A stretch of 64,000 bases of DNA. It comes from Dactylonectria macrodidyma. Its lineage: Eukaryota; Ascomycota; Sordariomycetes; Hypocreales; Nectriaceae. The position numbers were made by a program, and so were the translations under genes. The notes under the pieces were generated by a model. That model saw nothing but the letters and a program-made list of their open reading frames with translations, was not told the DNA's origin and did not search any database. The stretch is taken from assembly GCA_020744425.1 (NCBI GenBank), contig JAGMUV010000057.1, positions 1 to 64,000 of the forward strand, written 5' to 3'. Of this stretch, positions 9,247 through 18,465 are shown one piece after another. How positions within the stretch are numbered: position 1 is the first letter of the stretch; each line of letters opens with the position of its first letter.

Positions 9247-10430
9247 ATGAACAATTTACAGAAAATTCCGTTTTCCCAGCCTGTAAATTCCCTAGCAGCC
9301 CTCCAAAAGCCACCTAGGGACCCCAGGCGGAGAAAGCTAAACAGGAGGGCCGCCGACCAGCAACAGAGGCCCGCACCTCCGGTATCTCAATTTCCGCCAT
9401 CTCAGATTCCACAGTCCCAACTCCAAATCCACCAGCATCAACCACAACTCCAACCACAACTCCAACCACAACTCCAACCGCAACTCCAACCACAGCTTCA
9501 ACCACAGCTTCAACCACAGCCTCAACCACAACTCCAACCACAGCTTCAACCACAGCCCCAAACATCTCACCCTCAAACACATCCGTTTCAGCCGTTTTTA
9601 TCTCAGACAGCTCCACAAGCTCAATTCCCCTATGCACAAGAGTATGTAGAATGTCCGGCCGCTTTGACATCAATGCTGACGTGGAGAAGCGGTATCGTGC
9701 CCCATCAAAGGAACCAAGCTTTTGATTTGGCTGGATATGGCAGCCAGACTATAACGCACATCGATGGAGAGGACCCAGATGATGTAGATGATACAGAGTA
9801 GGCGCATTTCTCCCTCCGCATGCACCGCATTATTCTGTAATAAGGCTAACCGGCATATAGTTTAAACAACCAGTGAGCGCGCACAGACGCACCAAGGTAT
9901 TGGTGCTTGATGCTAACCTTTATTAGAGTTCTGGAACAGTGAGTCGGCGCAGTGTCTGCCAGAGTTCCTTCACTAACCACGCCTCAGACTGGAAAAGTTA
10001 AATGTCAGGTGAGATTTGCCTCCAAGTTCACACCAATGGTTGACATCCCAGCTGACCGGTCCTTAGAATGAGCGCAATGGACGAAAAGTAAGCTATCCTG
10101 CTCCACTCATACTGCATATACGAACCGTTTGTTTAAAGAATCAGTTAACAAGGCAACTTCTGTTATTCTTACTAATATCTGCTTAGGATGAGCCATTTGG
10201 AACACGTGTGAGTTTTAATGCAGGTTACCTTGTTAGCATGGTACTGATAGTGGTCTTCAAGCATGCAAGACTTGCCGGGACTTATGGCAGACAAGGTATT
10301 TCCAAAATTATCACAATTCATCATTGCCTGGATGAAAGTGGATGGGCAAGCGGCAGAAGGAAATGAGCGGCGCGGTTCCATGGAACCTGCCCAGATAGCA
10401 TCGCAAGAGAGCGTCGAAGTGCCTCATTGA
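9247..10430 (+). CDS. Seven-exon gene with five in-phase microexons encoding a heptad coiled coil
   Basis: Exons: 9247-9797, 9861-9872, 9927-9938, 9988-10008, 10067-10087, 10187-10207 and 10262-10430, giving 268 aa. Every intron (49-99 nt) has a GT donor (GTGAG or GTAAG type except the first, GTAGGC), an AG acceptor, and a CTAAC, CTGAC, CTAAT or CTGAT branch site. All junctions fall after codon base 2, and the microexons are 12, 12, 21, 21 and 21 nt, so any can be skipped without a frameshift. Exon 1 is basic, then Gln/Pro-rich from a 12-bp repeat, and ends acidic. The three 21-nt exons encode LEKLNVR, MSAMDEK and MSHLEHV, ideal heptads with Leu/Met at a and d. Exon 7 continues with MQDLPGL and MADKVFP. 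The apparent stop of exon 1 (GAG TAG) is the first splice donor. Function is unknown; an oligomerising protein with adjustable coil length is inferred. Confidence 0.8.
9443..9562. repeat. 12-bp coding minisatellite (QPQL repeat)
   Basis: Tandem units related to CAACCACAACTC inside exon 1 of the microexon gene. Each unit encodes four residues of the P-Q-L-Q pattern, so length changes keep the frame. Confidence 0.95.
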
Positions 10431-10639
10431 GAACAGACGTGTCACATATAGACCACTGTTGCATTGCTCTAAGTGGGGATACTCATTTTTGTGACATGTA
10501 GTGTGGTGGTAAAATCTAACAAGACGTCATCTTTTGGCTTTAAACTACGTAATTTTGTCTACTAAGAGAGACAGTACATGCAACGCAATTCCCACTCAAC
10601 TTTGAGTGGATTGCAGCTCCCCCCCCCACCACCTACGGT

Positions 10640-11690
10640 GGATGTATAATATCGATTAGTGAATGAGGGCATTTCCCTAGCAAACAAATGTAGAGAGCGC
10701 GGCAAGGACTCGCCGAGTACGGGACCTGCCAGGACGAAATGCACCTGGGCGAGGAGAAGCCATATCTGGCTCGCGAACGCCCCGCAACTGCGCAACACCC
10801 GACATACTGACCCGCAATCGAGACGGAGTACTCGATCTCCCATTCTTCAACGTTCCCCTCTCGGGCACGGACGTCTCGGGGTCTCCTGAGACGGGGTCCG
10901 ACCGCGGGTTGCTTGCTACCGTGGTCTCATAATGTCCTCGACAGTGTCCTGTCACGAAACCCTTGCTCACAAGGCTTGAGTAACGCTTTCGCGGCCGCAC
11001 TGCGACTATCAGACAGAAACTGGGATGCAGAATTGGACGATTGATGCTCTTGTTCCTCTATCTAGGGGTCTGTCTCTAGATGCCCATTTATCCCTCTAAA
11101 TGTCCTCTCTCATAGATCCTAGACTAGTACATTTCCAATCTTTAGGGACGGCCAAGTCCGGTCTATGAGGAAAAGCTAGATTCGGCCGGCCCAACAGCAT
11201 ATAACCACATTCCTCAGTGATACCGGCAGGCAAGATAATCTGACAGCGACAGTGGCTCGACTCCCACAACGGACTCACTCCTGTGGGCTAAGGCGCACTA
11301 GATAGATACGTGGAGAGAAACATTTATGCTCTGTCCAGGTCTCGACGCCTGGCAGGGATGCCGTCCCAGCCCTGTAGCAACTTCGCTGCATAGTCGAACG
11401 ATGAATGCGACGTTGGGCAGGGGCGGGGTTGCTGCCCTTGTTACGGTGGGCGTCCAAAGGTCGTTCGACACGGGCCTTCGACACGGTCCTGCAAAACACG
11501 CTCGTGTACAAGCTCCCCGAACAAGCATGGCCGCAAAATATTGTAGACCAGATGAGGTCCTTCATGGAGAATAGGAAAGATAGGGGCGGGCGTCGAGGAC
11601 CACGCCGTCAAGGCTGTCCCGGCGGACCAAATGCTCAGACACATTCCGCAGCAAGAATGAAGAGATGAGGCGCCAAATATCCCATCTCGC
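10640..11690 (+). pseudogene. Relic of a LINE reverse transcriptase (weak)
   Basis: Broken plus-strand frames. The best part is about 11455-11580, with AFDTVLQNTLVYKLPEQAWP followed by RSFMENRK. This resembles the LINE reverse-transcriptase region in which an F-D pair is followed by a trp-x-x-S-F-x-x-x-R motif. The upstream part (VAALVTVGVQ near 11428) is in another frame. Several frame changes and stops show it is dead. It is not obviously the same family as the LINE at 54.9-59 kb. Confidence 0.4.
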
Positions 11691-12218
11691 CACCAGGGCT
11701 GACTACCCCATACTCCAAGATAATTAACCTCGATCCGATCATTTAAGTCACCAAACCTGTTGGAAATCTAATTGGGATAGTTAAAAGGACTTGTCTTAAA
11801 GCCGTGCTTGCTAATAAAGTAGAGGGACGGCTAGGCCGACACTAAGAGGCATATTACGAAGATAATGTCTCGTATGCCACTATTTCTAACCAGGTTTACG
11901 ACAAAGAAGAGCGAGCGTGCGACCATTCATCTCTGAGAGGTGACGCCTAGATGCAGTGTCGTAGGAGCGCTCAAATATGGAGAGTCGTTCATTAGCGGCT
12001 TTGAATATCCGGGCTAAGATCTTTATGATGCACTTAATCCTTTTGTGGTCTCGGGGTGGTTTTCGATGTACATCATTCAAAATCGATTGTAACCTAAACT
12101 CGAACGAAAAAAAAGACGAACCTGTCTAATAACACATGCTTGAAACCCCCTGCGATAGGTAATAGGCGAGCAGTTTGCTTTCAATAGTCGCCGATAACTG
12201 TGCTGACGCAGCCATGGT
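11691..12218. other. Intergenic, nothing recognised
   Basis: AT-richer stretch with no coding frame that I can support on either strand. Confidence 0.5.
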
Positions 12219-12569
12219 TCAAATTTCATTGCGCATCTCATTTCTTGTTTCAGACAGCCGTTCTGCTTCCATCCTGATTATTTGAACATAGTGATTTAAA
12301 TTCTCGAGAGCGACAGTAGCATCATCCAGCTTCCTCAGGAGTGAATCTTGGCGTATTTCTAGCACATTCTCATCACGCTCTAGTATCCGTGGAGATCGAG
12401 AACGTGAAAGGTCCAAATCCAATGTGCTGGGTTCGCTAATCAGTAGCGATCTCCTTCGTCTCTGCGGTCTCCTGATCCGGCGATATCTCACGCTCTCCGG
12501 GGTTCCTGGTCTTATCGGTGTTTGGGGCGGGGGAGTTCGTAGCCATTCAATCTCAGAATCTGGAACCAC
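12219..12569 (-). CDS. Small Arg/Ser-rich protein with C-terminal coiled coil
   Basis: A 116-codon frame from ATG at 12569. The N-terminal half is Pro/Arg-rich (PPPQTPIRPGTPESVR, then RRPQRRRRS). The C-terminal half is a probable coiled coil (LLRKLDDATVALENLN, then MEAERLSETRNEM). The frame stays open upstream to about 12713 without a start codon (reading GDSDTLTNTTDHTLSDFVVP), so the true first exon may lie in 12644-12838. I could not find a splice that joins the frames. No family recognised; the neighbouring genes at 14.5 and 16 kb are also coiled-coil proteins. Confidence 0.4.
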   Translation of the reverse strand: MVPDSEIEWLRTPPPQTPIRPGTPESVRYRRIRRPQRRRRSLLISEPSTLDLDLSRSRSPRILERDENVLEIRQDSLLRKLDDATVALENLNHYVQIIRMEAERLSETRNEMRNEI

Positions 12570-12838
12570 GAAGTCGCTGAGAGTGTGGTCGGTTGTATTC
12601 GTGAGCGTATCGCTATCGCCGATGGATTCACCGAATTCAGTGCCTAGGACACCGTCAGCATGGCCAAGCTGCTGATAAAGTAAGCGCGTCTGGATTCACC
12701 AGAACTTTCTGGAAACTCCAGCTCTAGGAAACCGTTATATTGTGTCGTTGAACGCATATTTTTAGAGGAAATACTCAATCCAATTGAAATTCGGTCCGTA
12801 TCCCGAATGTGTGATCTTGTCTTCACAGGCCTGAACAT

Positions 12839-13492
12839 AACGCCAGAGGAGAGACCGAAGTTTATGTAGATTTCTTGTTAGTCATTTTGGGGTTGCTTCA
12901 CCCTCAGCCACTTCTAGAGCATCGATAGGTAGCCGTGCAATTATGTACCGCCAAATGCGGAGGACAATAAATCAAGTCCATAAATCTATTGGCTTCTAGA
13001 TTCAGTTATGTACGGTATGTATGTACTGTACAGTATGTAATGCACTTTGATGCGTCGTTCAAATCAAAACAGGCTGCTAGCTATATGAAGTCAACGGTGT
13101 AACGACAAACACATAATGGCGCTGGAAATACGCGACCTAAGCTTGCCTTTTGGCTACATGACAGGAATGCGTATCCACGGAGGTTTTCTGTAAACTTCCT
13201 ATCAGGTGCATGATAGAATTCCAACAAGCGTTTTTTTTTTTAAAAAAAAAAACAAAAAAAACCTCGCGGAGCGATATTTGGACACCAAGCCTACATATTG
13301 TCCTCCTCATACGAAGTGTCCCAGAGACCGATTGCGGACGTTATTGCCACCCATTCGAGTCTTCAACTGATCCAGTCTACTGTAATTTAAAGGCGTTAGC
13401 TAGGCCACGAGGATGTTATTGATTCAATCGGCTCTCCCATCCTGTCAGTCATTCTAGAAGAGAAATCACGAAAACCTGACTCTTCTTCTACC
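12839..13492. other. Intergenic with homopolymer runs and GTAC palindromes
   Basis: A T-run followed directly by an A-run at about 13231-13262 (a perfect hairpin candidate), and a GTACTGTACAGTA palindromic motif near 13020. No gene seen. Confidence 0.6.
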
Positions 13493-13732
13493 ATGGCAAA
13501 GCGTACAGCTATATTAGTTTCTAGGCGGTGCATGAGATGCCGCCAACTTGAGGAATCCATGTCTACCGACAGTTCGTCTATGGTAGAGATTTTACCAAAT
13601 ACGTACTACTGCCGCAATTGCGACGACATTACGGGCTATTCCAAAGAAGCCAAGGCAAAGCACCAGCGGGGAGAAGACTCCAACAGCAGTCCTAATTCAT
13701 CAAGTGCTGATATTACAAAGAAGGGGCTTTAA
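13493..13732 (+). CDS. Small protein with two CxxC pairs
   Basis: A 79-codon frame. Residues 13-16 (CMRC) and about 41-44 (CRNC) form two Cys-x2-Cys pairs about 25 residues apart, a layout fit for one zinc ion. The tail is Ser/Asn/Lys-rich and has no further domain. The RING protein at 17.6-18.5 kb carries a similar pair (CSMC ... CRRC) in its own N-terminal region. It may be a free-standing zinc-ribbon-like protein or the first exon of a longer gene. No family assigned. Confidence 0.45.
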   Translation: MAKRTAILVSRRCMRCRQLEESMSTDSSSMVEILPNTYYCRNCDDITGYSKEAKAKHQRGEDSNSSPNSSSADITKKGL

Positions 13733-13804
13733 GGTGCAAATTCATTCTCCCATAGTTCTTTTTATGCTGTGATGCTAACAAAAGGGCTTAGCACGAGCCG
13801 TCAA

Positions 13805-14062
13805 CTACCGACACATCCACTCACGAAACTCAACATCAAGATGGGATATAGCCTCTAAGCACAGGCTAAACCACATCCAATAGCTTTCAAGAAGGTACCA
13901 GCTAGTCTGTACCAAAGTTGGTACTGATGCAACAAAGCCAAGAAGCAAAAGGGCAAGGCAAAGGGATAACAACGCCATCTTGCCGAAAGCCTTATTCCAA
14001 CTAGTCAAAGGAACAAGGATTTTCCCATTATTAGAAAAGAAATTACTAGTCCCCATAACCAC
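13805..14062 (-). CDS. Small putative membrane protein
   Basis: An 85-codon frame. Residues about 29-50 (MALLSLCLALLLLGFVASV and following) form one strongly hydrophobic helix, which could be a membrane segment or, if translation starts at the internal Met, a signal peptide. The remainder is Trp/Leu-rich. No family recognised. It lies between two plus-strand genes. Confidence 0.35.
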   Translation of the reverse strand: MVMGTSNFFSNNGKILVPLTSWNKAFGKMALLSLCLALLLLGFVASVPTLVQTSWYLLESYWMWFSLCLEAISHLDVEFREWMCR

Positions 14063-14490
14063 GTGTCATCATTCAATGCCTTATTGGGTTACTTAGGTCA
14101 TCTCATCACTTCGTACCTTCGAGATATCGAGAGAGCGTGACTTCATTGACAGTTACATTTCAACCTCGCCCAGGATGTTTTGAATTTCAATTTCGATCCC
14201 ACCTATGGATAATGACCCGCAGTAATTTGGTACTGTAAGGGCCAAAATGCACTGGATTATGATAGGTTCCAATTCAATATTCGACTTAAATTCAACCGCC
14301 TAAATCGACCGTCCCAAAGCAGGCCAGAGTTACACACACATATATAGCCAGCATTAATCGCGCGCTCGATCTGCCACTGATCCTGGCGGTGCCTCCTTGT
14401 CCTAATAAAACTTTGATAACAACCCAAGTTTGAATCTCGCTTCAAATTATCTTGTGGTTAACATTCGTAACGAGTCTAAATCTCCGCGTA

Positions 14491-15564
14491 ATGAACGACG
14501 ACAATCCAATAAGTCCCAATCCGAACAAATCTTGGAGGGGAGGACCACCCCCACCACAAGAGATAGATTATGAGATACGACGCTACGGTGGCACTACAAC
14601 GGCCTTTGATTCTGTGGAAACACAAATACAAACCAACAAACCACAGAACTCTATTCGTGATTGGGTGGTTACACTCAACCAGGAGAATGGAAGGCTGCAA
14701 ATTGAGAGCTACTACTACAGAAACTTAGTTGCCGAAGTGCTAATGAGTCTGATCCCGCTAATTCGTTTCCATAGCAGCCATATCTGTGATGTTGTCAACA
14801 AGTACACCTCAAATATTGAAAGTGCTACAACTAGCCTTAAATCTATCATGAACTTGGGGTTGAAAAATTCATCCCATCCAATTATAGCCGGCGCCATGGC
14901 AGGGGGCCATCCTTCAAAATCTCGGTATAGCGACGTGGAAATGCAGCAGGTCAACCATAAAGGAAGTGTCGATTTTTCACGTATCCAGAGTCCTCTGTTC
15001 ATTACATCTCATCATAACAAGTGTAGGGATTATGGCTCAACTCAACAGCTGGTTGTTGACCTCACTCGCGAAAATGGGAAATTAAGATATCAAATTTCTC
15101 ATGACAAGAATCTAGTTGCTAATGTACTCATACACTTGGCGACTGGACTAACATTTCATTCTAGCGGCCTCGCCTCATCTATACAAAGGTTCAACGCAGA
15201 GATTCAAATCTCCACCGATGACTGGCAACACCGAACTGAATCCCACCCCGAAAAAAAGCAAATCAACGAAGAAAGGGTTTCCATCAGCGGACTCGGCTTA
15301 CATGACGAGAATATACAACTGCCTAACGACGGTCTTTGGAACGATCTAAACAGTTCTCAATTTCCTTTGACCGCCGAAGGTGTGCCGAACACGATTTCTG
15401 ACTCTATCATTGACCTAAAGCGTCAGATTGAGGAGCTTCAATGTCAGTACACTTACTATAGAGACCTAGTCGACTACGGATTGGCGCATTTCATTCCGTT
15501 GATACAATTCCACTCGAATGAGCTTCGACATCTCGTTGGCATATGCGACGAGGAATCTTGGTGA
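14491..15564 (+). CDS. Protein with three repeats of a helical ~35-residue unit
   Basis: The open frame begins at 14452, but the Met at 14491 (MNDDNPISPNPNKSW) is the more natural start, giving about 357 aa. Three related units occur near residues 65-105, 185-225 and 310-350. Each has a polar helix (LNQENGRLQ, LTRENGKLR, LKRQIEELQ), then a Tyr/His-rich patch, R/KNLV or RDLV, and a hydrophobic end containing FHS (IPLIRFHSS, ATGLTFHSS, IPLIQFHSN). Low-complexity linkers separate them. The unit resembles the short helix of the neighbour at 15980 (MENCQLKRDRQVVADEV). I recognise no named domain. Internal duplication and the local relatives suggest a lineage-specific expanding family. Confidence 0.55.
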   Translation: MNDDNPISPNPNKSWRGGPPPPQEIDYEIRRYGGTTTAFDSVETQIQTNKPQNSIRDWVVTLNQENGRLQIESYYYRNLVAEVLMSLIPLIRFHSSHICDVVNKYTSNIESATTSLKSIMNLGLKNSSHPIIAGAMAGGHPSKSRYSDVEMQQVNHKGSVDFSRIQSPLFITSHHNKCRDYGSTQQLVVDLTRENGKLRYQISHDKNLVANVLIHLATGLTFHSSGLASSIQRFNAEIQISTDDWQHRTESHPEKKQINEERVSISGLGLHDENIQLPNDGLWNDLNSSQFPLTAEGVPNTISDSIIDLKRQIEELQCQYTYYRDLVDYGLAHFIPLIQFHSNELRHLVGICDEESW

Positions 15565-15616
15565 AGTTATGTTCAGTGTGAACAGTGAAGCAGACTTAGG
15601 CTTTTGTTGAAAAAAT

Positions 15617-15650
15617 TAATAATAATAATAATAAAATAAAATAAAAATAT
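15617..15650. repeat. AT-rich simple repeat (AAT/AAAAT)n
   Basis: Short run of AAT then AAAAT units about 55 bp after the stop of the three-repeat protein. Confidence 0.8.
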
Positions 15651-15979
15651 GAGGGTTATTTAATGTCTTCCCATTGTAGTGCGGATGGATTGTTTCACAA
15701 TGCTTGAAAAGTGCTCGTCAAAGTACGACGTTTGTTTTATGGAAGGCCCGATTTACTCATGGCGAGTCAAGTCACATTTGGATGTCTTATCAGTATGAAC
15801 CCTGTCAATTATGGAAGGACTGGTGTATAAACGTAGTTAGATCCATCAACTTTTCTAATATTAAAAGAGCATGCAGGTGCGTTCTCGAACGAAGGTCACC
15901 ACTTTTCTCCACCGTCTTCCCGTCTCAAAAATAAAAGGGTCCAACACATCTCTGATTATCCCACAACAAAAGCTATTCC

Positions 15980-16450
15980 TTGGCTATTATGGGCAGCTCC
16001 AATATCCCTGAAATACCATTTAACGTCCATGACCTTCCTCCATCGCCACAAGAGTTCCAAAGAGTTATACATGTCTTGAAGGAACGTAACCGAGAACTAG
16101 CTATGGAGAACTGTCAACTGAAAAGGGACCGCCAAGTTGTAGCGGATGAAGTCTGCAACGAAACCACAATCATATCCTGGCAACAGCGGCTGGCCGCACT
16201 AGGCGAAGAGCATGTCAGACTCCTAGAACGTCTCATAGCACAACCCCCGCAACAACCCCGCCATCCAAATTTCGCTGAGTCGGAATATGTGTCTCCATTC
16301 CGTGTACATCAATATCAACCCGCTAGATTTTCTAGCCAAGCGGATTTCACTCTCCAGTCGAACGAGTTATCAAATAATGAGAAACTAGTTACGGGCAGGA
16401 ACGAAACAATGATAGTACCCCAAGAAGGTGACCATTTTCTCAATAGATGA
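15980..16450 (+). CDS. Coiled-coil protein of 156 aa, relative of the preceding gene
   Basis: ATG at 15980; a second Met follows three codons later. Residues about 23-60 form a charged coiled coil (LKERNRELAMENCQLKRDRQ) followed by VVADEV, which echoes R/KNLVAEVL of the three-repeat protein upstream. Residues about 68-90 contain a second amphipathic helix (LAALGEEHVRLLERLIAQ), then a PPQQPRHP linker and a polar tail. It has a single copy of the unit. Function unknown; it may oligomerise with the neighbouring protein. Confidence 0.5.
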   Translation: MAIMGSSNIPEIPFNVHDLPPSPQEFQRVIHVLKERNRELAMENCQLKRDRQVVADEVCNETTIISWQQRLAALGEEHVRLLERLIAQPPQQPRHPNFAESEYVSPFRVHQYQPARFSSQADFTLQSNELSNNEKLVTGRNETMIVPQEGDHFLNR

Positions 16451-17568
16451 TGGGTTAGCGGCTGCTTCGATGAGGAGGAGGATGCCAGGAAATGTAAGTG
16501 TTTAGGGCGATACCTTCAGTTTATGTTGTGTTTATGTACCATACGCGTGGGTTCTCATCTATCTCTTCTGCATGGTACTCCTGAAGCACACATATTTGTG
16601 ACCTAAAGCCAGCCCATCCCGTTGGCTTTTCATCACATCGACTTGCTGAGCTATTCATTAACATGCGACGACCCAGAGCTTCCAGGTCCTGCAGAAATTA
16701 GTTCCCTAGTAGACTTTTATTTTCTTAAACGAGGGTAGCAAGTGCCTCGTCCTTGTCGTTTACTGTATCCCTTCCATACCCACTGAGTCTAAATCTCTCT
16801 GCACCTCCATCATCCATCCTTGGTTGCTCGGCCATGAACGAAATACATCATCGAGAACCAACACCTAATTGGAGTATTCCATCACCCCTAAACGTTCTCT
16901 AATATTCACTTCCTTTGGTGTACTTCCCGGTTTCAGATTTGATAACCTTGTCGTCTCGGGTGCGTCGGTTAAACCACGTCGATTCTACTTTGTGTGGACG
17001 ACCTGATACATAGAAAAAAAACTTGTCTACTTGTCGTACGGAGGATGCTGGCCACAGTGGGGGCCTGAGGCGGGAAGGCGCTGGCAGCCCAATGCGGGGA
17101 TATCCATCACAGACTGAGGGATCTAGCAACTACATCATAGGTGTGACAGCTGCTAAAATAACACATCTTGCATCCTCAATTGCAACAGCCTATTTTGGCC
17201 GAATCTATCGTCTTTTTCCCTGTGCCGTAACGCACATCAATTCAACCCGAGAGACCGTTCCGCCGCGATCACATGTCTGAGTCTACTTGTCGGACGAGTG
17301 AGGGAGGACCAGCCGGGATGACGAAGGAAAGAGGGGTCAGAGGAAAAATCCTCGCACCTGAAGGCATAGACAGAAAAAGAAACACACGCTTGTACCGACA
17401 GAGCACATTTGATCAATCGATTAGCCTAAATAACGGCTGCTCAATACGCTGTTTCTTCGTCCATCTGATCATTCCAACCCGGGCCGCTAGGAGCCGCATT
17501 TACCCCCTGCGCGTCCGACACTGCTCTACAGTACCATCTTCCTTAAGTAAAGCTACTAAGTTGTCCAC
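16451..17568. other. Intergenic, no gene supported
   Basis: No convincing frame. A CTACTTGTCG motif occurs twice, near 17027 and 17283. Confidence 0.5.
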
Positions 17569-18465
17569 TTAAGCCCCACTTAAGCGGCGCAAGGAAGAAA
17601 AGAAAAATGACGAGCTCGACACTCTGGCTGCGTGACTTCTGCTCTGGCTCTCGGATCCGTTTGTAATCAATTCTCGGCAGATTGGGCAAGTATCATTTTC
17701 GCTCAACCATGTCTCACCACAAGCCTCATGATATTGATGATGGCATGGCAATTCTATCATCGTATCCCCTTCCACCATTCCCTCGTAGCAAATAGCGCAC
17801 TGCTCAACTTGGTTGGGATTGAACATGAACTTGTCGACCAGCTTGCGGGGTAGCTTTCGCAGTGCATTGACTCTGTGACTCATTCTTATTGTTGTTTCTA
17901 TGGTTGGCCAATGAATAGGTGGTTCATCGAAAATTGCTAGGTACAAGGCGTCATCAAAGGAAACGTTGTCTCTGTCAGTTCCGTTTCTGAGAAGGATAAC
18001 GGACTCTGAGAGACCATCCTCTGGCGGTATAGAATTATTCTCTGGGTTAACCTGAGGCTTGTTAGAACCTTGTAAACGATAAAACTTGCTAGAGTCGGAG
18101 CGGGAGAGTACAATGGCTATTGCATTATCTTCATCGCATCTGCGACAGAGAAATGCATGTTCATCTCGCTCATCCCGATACCACTCTGTGGTGCACATCG
18201 AGCAATATGAAACCTCGCGGCCCATGGTCGTATTGGGGCCACCCTCATATGACTCCTGAAGAGACATTGATGGAAATTTGGTCCAAGAGGCCCCCGTATC
18301 AAACAAGAATGCTAGAGAAACTACGAGTAGAGTAACACGAGGTAGTTGCAACGCAATAACCTGAACGGACTTGGTGCCTATTGTAGTCTGACTCGAAACT
18401 GCCCGAATGCCTGAATTGGCTGGTCTTGATGGCCAATTTATTGCCCTAGAGACCTTATGTGCCAT
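17569..18465 (-). CDS. Membrane-anchored RING-H2 E3 ubiquitin ligase-like protein
   Basis: Single exon, 298 aa. A hydrophobic segment at about residues 36-55 (VIALQLPRVTLLVVSLAFLF) is a likely membrane anchor. Residues about 87-110 hold a Cys pair module (CSMC, then CRRC). The C-terminus carries a RING-H2 finger at about 222-263: CAIC, then PCHHQYHEAC and CPICREL, with all eight zinc ligands present. RING-H2 proteins usually transfer ubiquitin from an E2 enzyme to a substrate; membrane forms act at the ER, Golgi or vacuole. The tail is Ser/Arg-rich. The extra Cys module ahead of the RING is not one I can name. Confidence 0.7.
   Translation of the reverse strand: MAHKVSRAINWPSRPANSGIRAVSSQTTIGTKSVQVIALQLPRVTLLVVSLAFLFDTGASWTKFPSMSLQESYEGGPNTTMGREVSYCSMCTTEWYRDERDEHAFLCRRCDEDNAIAIVLSRSDSSKFYRLQGSNKPQVNPENNSIPPEDGLSESVILLRNGTDRDNVSFDDALYLAIFDEPPIHWPTIETTIRMSHRVNALRKLPRKLVDKFMFNPNQVEQCAICYEGMVEGDTMIELPCHHQYHEACGETWLSENDTCPICRELITNGSESQSRSHAARVSSSSFFFSSLRRLSGA

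Noticed and set aside
9798..9801. TAG as the true end of the Gln/Pro-rich protein
   Set aside because: The TAG overlaps a splice donor, and six consecutive introns with consistent phase and branch sites extend the frame to a coiled coil.
10261..10295. Alternative last-intron acceptor at 10269 or 10290
   Set aside because: Only the acceptor at 10261 keeps phase and opens 55 more codons that continue the heptad pattern.
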